From Mageeibacillus sp. UBA5442 (lineage in GTDB: Bacteria > Bacillota > Clostridia > Saccharofermentanales > DTU023): a stretch of 9,167 bases of DNA. Location of the stretch: NCBI GenBank assembly GCA_002427475.1, contig DIRG01000047.1, positions 7,669-16,835 of the forward strand, read 5' to 3'. This document shows positions 1 to 6,623 of this stretch, in pieces. The translations under genes and the position numbers were made by a program. Each line of letters begins with the position of its first letter. Position 1 is the first letter of the stretch. Under the pieces are notes generated by a model. That model was given only the letters and a program-made list of their open reading frames with translations, did not search any database and had not been told where the DNA came from.

Positions 1-19
1 GGCACGAAAATCAACCAAA

Positions 20-1414
20 TCAACCAATCCGCATATCCACATCCAGCTGTCCCTGTTCAATCCGGATCACACGATCACCAAGGAAGGAAGCCGCGCGTTC
101 GTCGTGCGTAATCGTCAGCATCGTCAGTCGACTTCGCTCATCCATACGCTTCAGTTCGCGCAAGAGCTGTCCCAGACTGTCGTAATCCAAACCCACCGTA
201 GGCTCGTCAAACAATAAAACTTCCGGATCCATCGCCAAAATAGCAGCCACCCCGACCTTACGCTTTTGTCCTTCACTCAAACTCTGAGGATGACGCTCCT
301 CCAAACCCTGCAAACCCAGCGCCTCAATCAGCTCAGCAACTCGCTCCTCAGATACGGCCTGAAACGCAATTTCCTCCCTGACCGTCGACATAAAAAGCTG
401 ATAATTCGGATCCTGCATAATGACACCGATCTTCTTGTAGCGCTCCTTCCGTCCGTAGCTTTGCCTCACCTTACCCGCCGTCGGCTTCGTCAAACCGGCC
501 AAGAGATTGAGGAAGCTAGTCTTGCCGCTCCCGTTCGCCCCGGTCAGAACCCAGCGCTCACCCCGGCGCAAGCAAAAATTAGTCCTAGCCAAAACTTCCT
601 TACCCGGCACCGAGTAAGTCAGGTCAATCGCCTCCAGCAGGACATCAGCATCCTCAGGCACAGACACAGCGGGCCAGTCAAAAGCCAGCGCAGCCCGTAA
701 CTGCTGCTGCCAGTACGGCCTGAACGTCGCCGCATCATGAAAAACCCGCACCTCATCCAAATTAACCCAGTAGATGCGATCGGCATAAGGCAGCACCCAA
801 TCCAGACGATGTTCAATGAAAACCACCGTATAGCCCTCGCTCTGACAAAGGTAGCTCAGCCTTTGCAGCAAGTCGTGCGCCGCTTCCTTGTCCAAATTCG
901 CCAGCACCTCGTCAAAAAGCAAAACCCGCTGCCCCATAATCAACGTACTTCCGGCAACCAGCTTTTGCTTTTCGCCACCCGACAAAACATCAGGTGAAGC
1001 AGTAGCAGGCAAAGCAATCATTTCCAAAACCCGATCAATCCTTTGCTGCATCTCCGCCTGTGGCACCGCCATGTTTTCCAAAGGAAAAGCCAACTCATCC
1101 TCAACCGTTTCGAAGATCAGCTGCTCATCAGGATTTTGCATTACCGTGCCCAGGAGTCTAGCCCGCTCACTCACCGAATAATCCGTGATGTCTTCGCCGC
1201 GGCACAGGATTTGACCCTCCACCTCAGCCTCATACATATGAGGGATGATACCGTTCAGACTATGAATCAAAGTGGATTTGCCGCCACCGGAAGGACCGGC
1301 CACCAAGACAAACTCACCTTCGTAAGCTTCAAAATTAAGGTCGCGGAGCACAGGCTCGCCCGCCCTCTTATAACTAACGCTGAGCTTTTTTGCTTCTAAA
1401 ACTGGGGCAGCCAT
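20..1414 (-). CDS. ecfA: ECF transporter ATPase, fused two-domain EcfA
   Basis: Energising subunit of an energy-coupling-factor importer: two ABC ATPase domains in one 464-residue chain, doing the work of the usual EcfA1/EcfA2 pair on the inner membrane face. Domain 1 has Walker A GPSGGGKST (40-48), Q-loop MQNPDEQ, signature LSGGEKQKL (144-152), Walker B VLLFDE (164-169) and switch His202. Domain 2 has Walker A GANGSGKTS (292-300), Q-loop MQDPNYQ, signature LSEGQ (379-383), Walker B VLLFDE (399-404) and His437. Both sites look competent; domain 1 reads DEV where DEP is usual. The ATG at 1414 is chosen because GGAGG lies 7 bases before it; the frame stays open to 1453 without a comparable site. 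It overlaps the end of ecfT by 19 bases, so it is last in the operon. The 9-base unit ATCAACCAA is repeated in tandem at 10-27 over the stop codon. Confidence 0.95.
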   Translation of the reverse strand: MAAPVLEAKKLSVSYKRAGEPVLRDLNFEAYEGEFVLVAGPSGGGKSTLIHSLNGIIPHMYEAEVEGQILCRGEDITDYSVSERARLLGTVMQNPDEQLIFETVEDELAFPLENMAVPQAEMQQRIDRVLEMIALPATASPDVLSGGEKQKLVAGSTLIMGQRVLLFDEVLANLDKEAAHDLLQRLSYLCQSEGYTVVFIEHRLDWVLPYADRIYWVNLDEVRVFHDAATFRPYWQQQLRAALAFDWPAVSVPEDADVLLEAIDLTYSVPGKEVLARTNFCLRRGERWVLTGANGSGKTSFLNLLAGLTKPTAGKVRQSYGRKERYKKIGVIMQDPNYQLFMSTVREEIAFQAVSEERVAELIEALGLQGLEERHPQSLSEGQKRKVGVAAILAMDPEVLLFDEPTVGLDYDSLGQLLRELKRMDERSRLTMLTITHDERAASFLGDRVIRIEQGQLDVDMRIG

Positions 1415-2106
1415 GACAGACCTCCGTAAGCGAGCAAGAGAGCAGCGCCACAAAAAACCAGAATACTAAGCGCAAAGGCGAAATCGCGCCCTCTCAAGCG
1501 CAGCGACTTGTATTGAGTCGTCTCGCCATCCATCCTGAAACCCCTCGTCTCCAAAGACACGGCCAGCAGATCCGAAATATTCATGATGCGCACGACTAAG
1601 GGCAGAATGAAAGCTCGATAGGCAACAGAAGGGCGGTACCACGCCGCTGAGGCACCACGCAGACGAATTGCGTTGCGAATGCGCCTGACCTCCGATGCCA
1701 TGATGCGTGTAAAACGCAAAGCAATCAAAAAGCCCAACGTCAACCACCGCGGCACCTTAATCTGATTAAAATTACGCACAAGATCCATCGCCGACATTGA
1801 CAGGCTGGGAATTGCACTAACGCCTATCAGCAAGACACGATAACCCGCCTGCAGTGCCTGAAGCGGCTCGGCATAAGCCAAGCTAACAAGCCCGACACTA
1901 GCTGCCACCAACACGAACACGGGAATAACGCGCAGAATCGTATATGCATAGCCAAAGAAAAAATGAATCAGCAATAAAACGGCCAAGTAGGCCCAAAACC
2001 ACGTCTGGCGCACCAAGGCCAGACCGATGAAAAAAGTCAGCAGCGATTGCAAAATGCAAAAAAGAGGGTAAATCTTTTTCTCCGAGCGCAAACGTTGCAG
2101 AATCAA
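1396..2106 (-). CDS. ecfT: ECF transporter transmembrane subunit EcfT
   Basis: Integral membrane scaffold of 236 residues that links the substrate-binding S component to the EcfA ATPases. Hydrophobic segments cluster in the N-terminal half (about 14-75 and 85-105) and in a last helix near 208-230. Between them is the cytoplasmic coupling region with the two short Arg-Gly motifs typical of EcfT: LRG (149-151, in AIRLRGAS) and TRG (187-189, in LETRGF). In the family these contact grooves on the two ATPase domains. The start is a TTG at 2106 that overlaps the stop of the S-component gene (TTGA), with AGG six bases upstream; no ATG gives a full-length protein, so coupling is likely. The length is somewhat below the roughly 265 residues common for EcfT, but both motifs and the C-terminal helix are present. 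Confidence 0.92.
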   Translation of the reverse strand: MILQRLRSEKKIYPLFCILQSLLTFFIGLALVRQTWFWAYLAVLLLIHFFFGYAYTILRVIPVFVLVAASVGLVSLAYAEPLQALQAGYRVLLIGVSAIPSLSMSAMDLVRNFNQIKVPRWLTLGFLIALRFTRIMASEVRRIRNAIRLRGASAAWYRPSVAYRAFILPLVVRIMNISDLLAVSLETRGFRMDGETTQYKSLRLRGRDFAFALSILVFCGAALLLAYGGLSWLPQF

Positions 2107-2642
2107 AGTTTACCTGCCTTTTCTAGCTCATTGGCAACACGCATGCCCAAGGCCGCCATCACGAAAGATAAAACAACGGTCGCAACAGTCACGCCGATAC
2201 CGATCTGCCAAGAGCCCGCTTGTTCGAGGAAAGTTTGCCCTTCGACGATATAGTTAAAGCCTACCGTCACCGGCAAGGTCAAAGGAACATAGAGAGCGGC
2301 AGCCAAGTAGGCGGCCTTTTTGGTAGAATAGCTTCGGAAAAACAACAAAGCGATAAGCTCAGCCAAGACCGCTCCGATCACTTGGTTGAAGAAGAGCACA
2401 GGCAAGATGAATAAAAGCACGATGCCGGTCAAAATGCCGATCAGACTCAAAGCCCCCGCCTTGGGAACTTTGCGCAAGGCAATAGCTGAGAAAAAGGCAA
2501 ACGGCACTGCTGCCAACAACTGCCGCAGAGCAAAGATATTTGTATACATAACCGCCGCCACCGTAATGGCCGTCGTTAAAAGCAAAACAGCTGATAATAT
2601 TGCCAAGAAGACAAGTTCTTTAACTTGAAACTTCTGAAACAT
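2103..2642 (-). CDS. ECF transporter S component, MptD / TIGR02185-like
   Basis: Substrate-binding membrane subunit of 179 residues, almost all hydrophobic, with about five or six helices (roughly 10-32, 36-54, 60-85, 86-103, 110-130 and 145-170). The opening FQVKELVFLAILSAVLLL and the patch NIFALRQLLAAVPFAFFSAIA resemble the MptD (Trep_Strep, TIGR02185) family of putative S components. That family has no firmly established ligand, so none is assigned. It is directly followed by ecfT and ecfA with overlaps, the arrangement of a dedicated (group I) ECF transporter. The ATG at 2642 is preferred because GGGGGAG lies five bases upstream. An in-frame TTG at 2660 would add six residues but covers that ribosome site. 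Membership of an ECF system is near certain from context; the subfamily is judged by eye. Confidence 0.88.
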   Translation of the reverse strand: MFQKFQVKELVFLAILSAVLLLTTAITVAAVMYTNIFALRQLLAAVPFAFFSAIALRKVPKAGALSLIGILTGIVLLFILPVLFFNQVIGAVLAELIALLFFRSYSTKKAAYLAAALYVPLTLPVTVGFNYIVEGQTFLEQAGSWQIGIGVTVATVVLSFVMAALGMRVANELEKAGKL

Positions 2643-2689
2643 AAAAGCTCCCCCATCCAATAAATCAAAATTTGCTACTATACTTTATC

Positions 2690-2718
2690 ACAGGAAAATT
2701 CACTTGAACTATTCCGTC
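2690..2718 (-). promoter_or_regulatory. Weak candidate promoter for the ECF operon
   Basis: The 76-base gap before the S-component gene is AT-rich. Read on the minus strand it carries TATAGT near 2672-2677, with only a poor TTCAAG about 20 bases upstream (near 2698-2703). No hairpin with a T-run follows the DUF1836 gene, so read-through from that gene is equally possible. The leader is too short for a riboswitch. Confidence 0.25.
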
Positions 2719-3348
2719 TCATTCTTCTTCTTCGCTTTTTTTCACTTTAGGTTTCGCCTTCGCTTTCGTCTTTGCCACCTTCGGTTCTGACAGTCGCTCT
2801 TCTCCGTCCTTCAGCTTCGCCTTGGTCGCTTCTTCGGTCTCCGGAGCTCTCGCGTCCTTCGCTTCCTGTAGAAGTGCCATGGCAACACGACGGCTGGCAT
2901 AGCTAAGTAAAGCAAAGCGCAAAGCCTCAGCGCCATAGTCGCGCTCGCCCTCTGCGCTCGCCAAAAGCTCCGCTGTGCTGTTCAGAGCAGCTGTGAGGCT
3001 TTCCTGGAAAAAGGCATAGGTTTCCTCAGTGTTTTCGTACAGACCAACTTCTTGAAACAGCTCCTGACAATCTTGGATCGGCAAAACCTCTTTAAGCAGC
3101 ACCAACATGCTGAGCTGGGCTATGTGCTCCTGGCGGTAACGTTTGCCGTTCGGTCGCTTGATAATTTCCTGCTTAATGTAATTGTTAACCATCGACTTAG
3201 TGAGGGCCGGCTCAGCAGAAGGGAAGGGTTGCTGGCGGTTTACATAGCTGAGAAGCTGATCCATATAAAGTTCCAAATCCGGAAACTGCTCCCAGTCGGC
3301 CGTTTGGTGCTCCTTTAGAATTTCCGCGATATTTCGGTCTTGAGTCAT
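2719..3348 (-). CDS. DUF1836 domain protein, putative transcriptional regulator
   Basis: Protein of 209 residues whose N-terminal two thirds match the DUF1836 family of Firmicutes. The clearest stretch is LTKSMVNNYIKQEIIKRP (49-66), then GKRYRQEHIAQLSMLVLLK (69-86): a MerR-like helix-turn-helix in which a recognition helix is followed by a basic wing and a hydrophobic helix. Family members are annotated as DNA-binding regulators, mostly without known targets. After about residue 165 the chain becomes a low-complexity charged tail with KTKAKAKPKVKK and a final run of acidic residues, unlike a folded domain. The ATG at 3348 has AAGGAG about 10 bases upstream. The gene lies between a divergent hydrolase gene and the ECF operon, and could control either one or itself; that is inference from position. 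Confidence 0.85.
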   Translation of the reverse strand: MTQDRNIAEILKEHQTADWEQFPDLELYMDQLLSYVNRQQPFPSAEPALTKSMVNNYIKQEIIKRPNGKRYRQEHIAQLSMLVLLKEVLPIQDCQELFQEVGLYENTEETYAFFQESLTAALNSTAELLASAEGERDYGAEALRFALLSYASRRVAMALLQEAKDARAPETEEATKAKLKDGEERLSEPKVAKTKAKAKPKVKKSEEEE

Positions 3349-3379
3349 AGCTTATATTCTCCTTGCTGATGTCGTAATT

Positions 3380-3409
3380 ATTTTACATGAAGAGGTCATG
3401 GCATGTCAT
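3380..3409 (-). promoter_or_regulatory. Candidate promoter for the DUF1836 gene
   Basis: On the minus strand, ATGACA (3404-3409) and TAAAAT (3380-3385) are separated by 18 bases, each one mismatch from the sigma-A consensus. The start codon is 32 bases beyond the -10 box. Confidence 0.45.
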
Positions 3410-3430
3410 TATTCTATATTGACATTGTCA
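3403..3430. promoter_or_regulatory. Cluster of TGACA half-sites between divergent genes
   Basis: ATGTCA (3403-3408) and TGACAT (3420-3425) form an inverted pair 11 bases apart. TGACA-T-TGTCA (3420-3430) is a second inverted repeat sharing the middle half-site. The sites overlap the -35 boxes of both divergent promoters, as operators often do. Some resemblance is inevitable because TTGACA is itself a -35 box, so operator function is inference. Confidence 0.35.
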
Positions 3431-3447
3431 TAACCGTAGGATATAGT
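3419..3447 (+). promoter_or_regulatory. Strong sigma-A promoter for the SGNH hydrolase
   Basis: A perfect TTGACA (3419-3424) is followed after 17 bases by TATAGT (3442-3447, one mismatch). Transcription would start near 3454, giving a leader of about 35 bases with AAGGAG just before the ATG at 3489. Confidence 0.75.
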
Positions 3448-3488
3448 TTTAAAAGCTACAATAGCCAGTTCGAAGAAGGAGCAAGTCT

Positions 3489-4217
3489 ATGTTGAGAATA
3501 GCAGGAGATGAGATTGTAATTGACACACAATGGCTAGTTCTGGGGGATTCGGTCAGCAAGGGCATCGTTTTGAATGAGTCTAATGGCCGCTACGAAAAAT
3601 CGGAGCAAAGTTTCATCACTCTTGTTGCGGACAAATCCGGTGCCACTGTCAAAAACCTCTCGATGTTCGGCGCCACCGTCAAAAAGGGACTCGATCTCTT
3701 CGAGCGCCATCAAGCCGACATTAATGAGCAAGGGCTCGCTATTCTCGAGTTCGGTGGCAACGATTGCGATTTTCTGTGGCCGGAGATTAGCGAACAGCCT
3801 GAACGGGAGCATGTTCCCAACATCCCCTTCGAAAAATTCCACAATCTCTACCAAGCTCTGATCGAGAAGTGCAAGGCAAAAGGTCTTATGCCCGTCCTGT
3901 TGAGTCTTCCGCCGCTGGATGCGGATCGGTATTTTGCGACTTTTTCTAAAAAGCTGGACAAGGAAAATTTGCTGCGCTGGCTCCAAGGTACTACGAGAAC
4001 CATCTACCAGTGGCATGAGGCGTACAACGCTACGATTGCTGTGCTGGCGCAGGAAACGAAGTCATTCTATCTCGACATCCGACGGCCCTTTCTTCTCAGC
4101 AAGCAGCCCGAGGACTATATTTGCAGTGATGGCATTCATCCGAACCAAAAAGGGCATCGCCTGATTGCGGATTTTGTGATCCAACGCCTGAGCAGGCTGG
4201 AAGCAAGCCCGGCATAA
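3489..4217 (+). CDS. SGNH/GDSL-type hydrolase (esterase or lipase family)
   Basis: Serine hydrolase of 242 residues. Block I is GDS at 19-21 (LVLGDSVSKG), with nucleophile Ser21 just after the first strand. Block II is probably Gly61 in MFGATV. Block III is GGND at 89-92 with Asn91 as oxyanion ligand. Block V is SDGIHPN (213-219), giving Asp214 and His217, so the full set of catalytic residues is present. There is no signal peptide or membrane segment, so the enzyme should be cytoplasmic. The family cleaves ester bonds in acyl, acetyl-sugar or phospholipid substrates; the substrate here cannot be read from sequence. Its ATG has AAGGAG upstream and a near-consensus promoter. It is a single-gene unit, the only clearly intact plus-strand gene here, and no terminator hairpin is obvious after it. 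Confidence 0.88.
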   Translation: MLRIAGDEIVIDTQWLVLGDSVSKGIVLNESNGRYEKSEQSFITLVADKSGATVKNLSMFGATVKKGLDLFERHQADINEQGLAILEFGGNDCDFLWPEISEQPEREHVPNIPFEKFHNLYQALIEKCKAKGLMPVLLSLPPLDADRYFATFSKKLDKENLLRWLQGTTRTIYQWHEAYNATIAVLAQETKSFYLDIRRPFLLSKQPEDYICSDGIHPNQKGHRLIADFVIQRLSRLEASPA

Positions 4218-4412
4218 GGAGCAGGACCAAATTATTGAGGCAAGCTATGTCGTTCGCTGGAGATGAAGTCGAATAAAAACTGCTACATTTCTTCATCAAA
4301 AGCTGTATAGTTGAAAGTAATAAAGGTAATAGCGGCATAACAGGTGTGGTATCTTTCGAAAGTGAGTTTTGTCTACATCTTCGCCGCTTCTCAAGCATTT
4401 ATGGGTTTCTGA
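4218..4412. other. Non-coding stretch after the hydrolase gene
   Basis: AT-richer than the surrounding genes, with frequent stops in the frames examined. Only tiny peptides are possible, such as a nine-codon ATG frame at 4247. No RNA gene, terminator or repeat was recognised. It opens a decayed region running to about 5139. Confidence 0.5.
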
Positions 4413-4711
4413 TTCAGCGGCGCGTTTCCTAGATCGATTCAAGTGGAAGACATTTTGCTTAACCTAGATGGCAGTCCGAAATTCAAAGAAGAAATGGACA
4501 TTGTAGTCGATCATGTGTACGAGGGTGACGAAATATCATTTGAGTTGAAGATGCACCCTGCTGTTTTTTTAGTTCTAACAGCGAAGATTATCTTCCGGGG
4601 AGAGTAGTACACGGATTTCGTCTGATTTATGAGGTGGATAATCAGGAAGTGTCTCATGTTTTTGTTTTACGGACTGATGTGGTGAACCCAGAGTCTTTGT
4701 TGAACAAGTAA
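4413..4711 (+). pseudogene. Relic of an unrecognised gene, frameshifted in a T7 run
   Basis: Two adjoining open segments read as one protein-like sequence. The first frame opens after a stop at 4410 and includes VEDILLNLDGSPKFKEEMD, reaching HPAVF before a run of seven T (4564-4570), then soon meets TAG at 4605. Adding one T joins it to a second frame that continues through EDYLPGRVVHGFRLIYEV and VLRTDVVNPESLLNK to TAA at 4709. The joined product would be about 99 residues, acidic and probably strand-rich. No good ribosome site or ATG starts it; a GTG at 4443 lacks a purine-rich leader, so the 5' end also seems lost. The family is not recognised. A sequencing error in the homopolymer would restore the frame but not the start. 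Confidence 0.45.
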
Positions 4712-4722
4712 GTGCAATTTGC

Positions 4723-4840
4723 TTGAGTGAAGTGCTTGTTATGCGAAGTGAAATAACGTTAGGAACCGCTGTATACCGGACGGGTACGTACAGTGGTGTG
4801 AGAGGAGGCTGGTCGATTAACGGTCAGCCTTCTACTTGAT
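4723..4840 (+). ncRNA. Group II intron 3' end (domains V and VI), truncated
   Basis: Domain V folds at 4765-4797: nine pairs from A4765-T4797 to A4773-T4789 include a C-G, G.T, C-G step (4767-4769), the form of a CGC catalytic triad. Then come a two-base CG bulge (4787-4788), a four-pair upper stem and a small loop (4778-4782). Domain VI folds at 4800-4837: A4806-G4815 pairs with C4821-T4830 around loop ATTAA, and the lower stem leaves A4834 unpaired, exactly seven bases from the intron end TTGAT at 4840. That is the canonical branch-point position, with a 3' end of the AY type. A short stem GTTAT/ATAAC (4738-4757) may be the tail of domain IV. No reverse transcriptase or domains I-III are in the window, so this is a remnant; the left boundary is a guess. 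Confidence 0.72.
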
Positions 4841-4857
4841 TCAGACCTTGCCGCAGT

Positions 4858-5094
4858 TTGCAGGTCCAATTTGCTGTTTCCTACGCTATATCTATTTTAG
4901 CTCAGAGTGTTAATGCTGCGATCATTTTCTTATTGTTGCATGGGGGAATGAATTTAGGCATTGTTCATGATGCGCCACTTTTTCCTTTCTACTTTACGCA
5001 TTATCCGCTTTTGCTTTCAGAGCATATTCCGGCTTTATTAGCTTATTTGCTTATAGGAGCGGTTTGCCTTTATTTGCCAAAGCGTATTTCATGA
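4858..5094 (+). pseudogene. C-terminal membrane-protein fragment after the intron
   Basis: A 78-codon open frame from TTG to TGA with two clear hydrophobic helices (about residues 5-28 and 50-73) and a basic end, PKRIS. The composition suggests the C-terminal part of a multi-pass membrane protein, though no family is recognised. The frame stays open back to a stop at 4837, inside the intron, so the coding sequence reaches the proposed 3' splice site at 4840. It may be the 3' exon of a gene interrupted by the intron, its front half lost. No purine-rich ribosome site or promoter precedes the TTG. It converges on the minus-strand TrmO gene, with a palindromic repeat between. A small two-helix membrane protein is a weaker alternative. 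Confidence 0.4.
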
Positions 5095-5108
5095 GATGAA
5101 GACTTGAA

Positions 5109-5141
5109 ACGCATTTGGTGCCAGGCACAGAATGTGAATTC
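5109..5141. repeat. Dispersed palindromic repeat, copy 1
   Basis: The core GTGCCAGGCAC (5118-5128) is a perfect hairpin palindrome. Its arms (CATTTG on the left, GAATGTGAATTC on the right) partly pair around it. The right arm contains the TGA stop of TrmO, which suggests the repeat lies against or over the gene end. There is no T-run, so it is not a classical terminator. A closely similar copy lies at 7530-7564. Confidence 0.8.
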
Positions 5142-5823
5142 ATAATGGACTTACCTTGGTGACCTGCAGAACATTGCCGCGAACTGTAAATTTGATGTTT
5201 TGTCCAGCGAAGCTTAAACCATATATTCTTTCCGGATCTTTGTGGTAGGCCGGGCGGGGGTCTTGTGCTAAGACTTCGTAGAGAGCTGAGCGCTGATCGA
5301 AAGGGAATTTTTCCAGCAGCTCGGGTGCTATCTCTACTTCTAGGAGTGGCCACTCATGCTCATTGACGAATGTGGCTTCAGCCTCGGGGCGGCAGTCAGC
5401 ATATGGTATGTAGGGTTTCATATCAAATATTGGCGTATCGTCCATAAGATCGGCTCCGCTAACTCTTAAGATCGGCCCGTCGGCTGCTTCCCAGTCGACT
5501 TCTTCGAGTTTGACGAGCGATAGACCGATCGGGTTGGGCCGAAAGGGCGAGCGAGTCGCAAAAACACCTACGCGCGTGCTGCCATCTAGACGCGGCGGAC
5601 GAACGGTGGGGTGCCAGCTTTTTTCTTCATGTTCCGAAAAACACCACAGCAGCCAGATATGGCTGAAACCTTCTATGCCGCGTAGTGCTTCGGGATTCCT
5701 ATACTCCGCTTCGAAGATGATTTCGCCTTTTACCTCGCATGCCAGGCCCGCCTGCCGCGGGATACCGAATTTTTCTGCGAAAGGAGTGCGGATTTTGGCG
5801 ATGACGGAGAAAGAATATTGCAT
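5140..5823 (-). CDS. trmO: tRNA (N6-threonylcarbamoyladenosine37-N6)-methyltransferase TrmO
   Basis: S-adenosylmethionine-dependent enzyme that methylates t6A at position 37 of certain tRNAs, helping codon reading. The 227-residue length is close to E. coli TrmO (about 235). It opens with a conserved beta-barrel start, FSVIAKIRTPF (5-15), then GIPRQAGL (20-27). Next come IEGFSHIWLLWCFSE (50-64), the family signature FATRSPFRPNPIGLSL (88-103) and DDTPIFDMKPYIPY (128-141). The C-terminal domain with DPRPAYHKDPERIYGLSFAG is also present, so it appears full length. The ATG at 5823 shares one base with the stop of the upstream permease gene (TAATG). No good ribosome site lies close by; AAGGA is about 14 bases away, so coupling to the permease is likely. 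TrmO is usually a free-standing housekeeping gene, so its place behind an exporter is unusual. Confidence 0.95.
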   Translation of the reverse strand: MQYSFSVIAKIRTPFAEKFGIPRQAGLACEVKGEIIFEAEYRNPEALRGIEGFSHIWLLWCFSEHEEKSWHPTVRPPRLDGSTRVGVFATRSPFRPNPIGLSLVKLEEVDWEAADGPILRVSGADLMDDTPIFDMKPYIPYADCRPEAEATFVNEHEWPLLEVEIAPELLEKFPFDQRSALYEVLAQDPRPAYHKDPERIYGLSFAGQNIKFTVRGNVLQVTKVSPL

Positions 5824-6623
5824 TAGATGTGGAGGTCCTTTCTTTTAAAGACGAGAATTGCGATGCCGCAGAGAAGGGCACCAACGATGAATAACGCGCC
5901 AGCGTGGAGTAATGCTGTCGCTTCGGCCTTGATGAGCCCGCTGATATCGAAGAGTGTGAAAAAAGTCGCATACTTCAAATTGGCGGCGGCTTCGCCTTGT
6001 GTGCTCAGCATTTGAAGTACATAGGCCAGCACCGGGATGCCGGCTCCGAAAGCTAGGCTGCGTTTACTTTCGTTCGCTGCGCACGAGCTGAGGAAGCTGA
6101 TGCCCACGATGCAAATGTGCAGGCAGAGGCAGCCGAGATTGAGGAGTAAAAACCCGACTATATCGAGTTCGCCCGGGAACATCATCTCGGCGAGGAGAAT
6201 GCCTAGACCGCTGCTGTAGATAATCATTAAGATTAAGCCGCTTAGCAGGACCGCCAGTTGTGTTCTGGCCAGCTTGGCGCGCGAGATCGGGGCGGCCAAA
6301 AGATAGGCCATCGAGCCGCTGTCGACATGTTTGGCGATGAGTCGGTTGGCCACGATTATGGTGAAGAGGAGGGGGAAGACCTGCATAATCATGCCGTAGA
6401 GATAGGCGCCCATGAATTGCGTCAGGTTTTCGCCGGCAGGAACCATGCCGAACATCGCCATTAGGTCGGGCATGGCCTCTTCGAAGGTTTTGAGCGCGCT
6501 GCCCAGCTCGGGATCGAACATCCACACGATGATTGCGAAATAGAGGGTGTTGACTGCGGCAATGATGAGCCAGAGGAGGAGGCTGCTTTTGGCTTCCTTC
6601 TTGTATAAAGCGGTGCTGATCAT
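5823..6623 (-). CDS. ABC-2 type exporter permease
   Basis: Membrane subunit of 266 residues of an ABC-2 exporter, partner of the ATPase encoded just upstream. There are about six hydrophobic helices: near 15-35, 70-92, 121-146, 152-178, 187-210 and 236-259. After a first helix comes a soluble loop (36-67). The cytoplasmic motif HVDSGSMAYLLAAPISRAKL (99-118) is typical of permeases of this class, in which a conserved SMAYLL-P-SR segment follows the second helix. The ATG at 6623 overlaps the ATPase stop (ATGA), with GGAGG six bases upstream inside the ATPase gene. The substrate cannot be told; relatives move antibiotics, lipids, peptides or act in cell-envelope stress. Coding-strand use is rich in C-ending codons, unlike the ECF genes. 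Confidence 0.9.
   Translation of the reverse strand: MISTALYKKEAKSSLLLWLIIAAVNTLYFAIIVWMFDPELGSALKTFEEAMPDLMAMFGMVPAGENLTQFMGAYLYGMIMQVFPLLFTIIVANRLIAKHVDSGSMAYLLAAPISRAKLARTQLAVLLSGLILMIIYSSGLGILLAEMMFPGELDIVGFLLLNLGCLCLHICIVGISFLSSCAANESKRSLAFGAGIPVLAYVLQMLSTQGEAAANLKYATFFTLFDISGLIKAEATALLHAGALFIVGALLCGIAILVFKRKDLHI

Noticed and set aside
266..1399. Several plus-strand open frames opposite ecfA
   Set aside because: They are antisense shadows of a gene carrying complete Walker and signature motifs in both domains.
4096..4398. 100-codon minus-strand frame across the end of the hydrolase gene
   Set aside because: It lies antisense to the catalytic Asp/His block of a convincing gene, has low-complexity Leu/Ser content and no good start site.
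4712..4722. GTGCAATT as a possible 5' end of the group II intron
   Set aside because: Group II introns start near GTGYG, but the following sequence is too short to hold domains I-III and the match is weak.
5118..5128. Palindrome after trmO as a rho-independent terminator
   Set aside because: The stem is GC-rich but no run of T follows in either direction, and the same element occurs elsewhere between genes.
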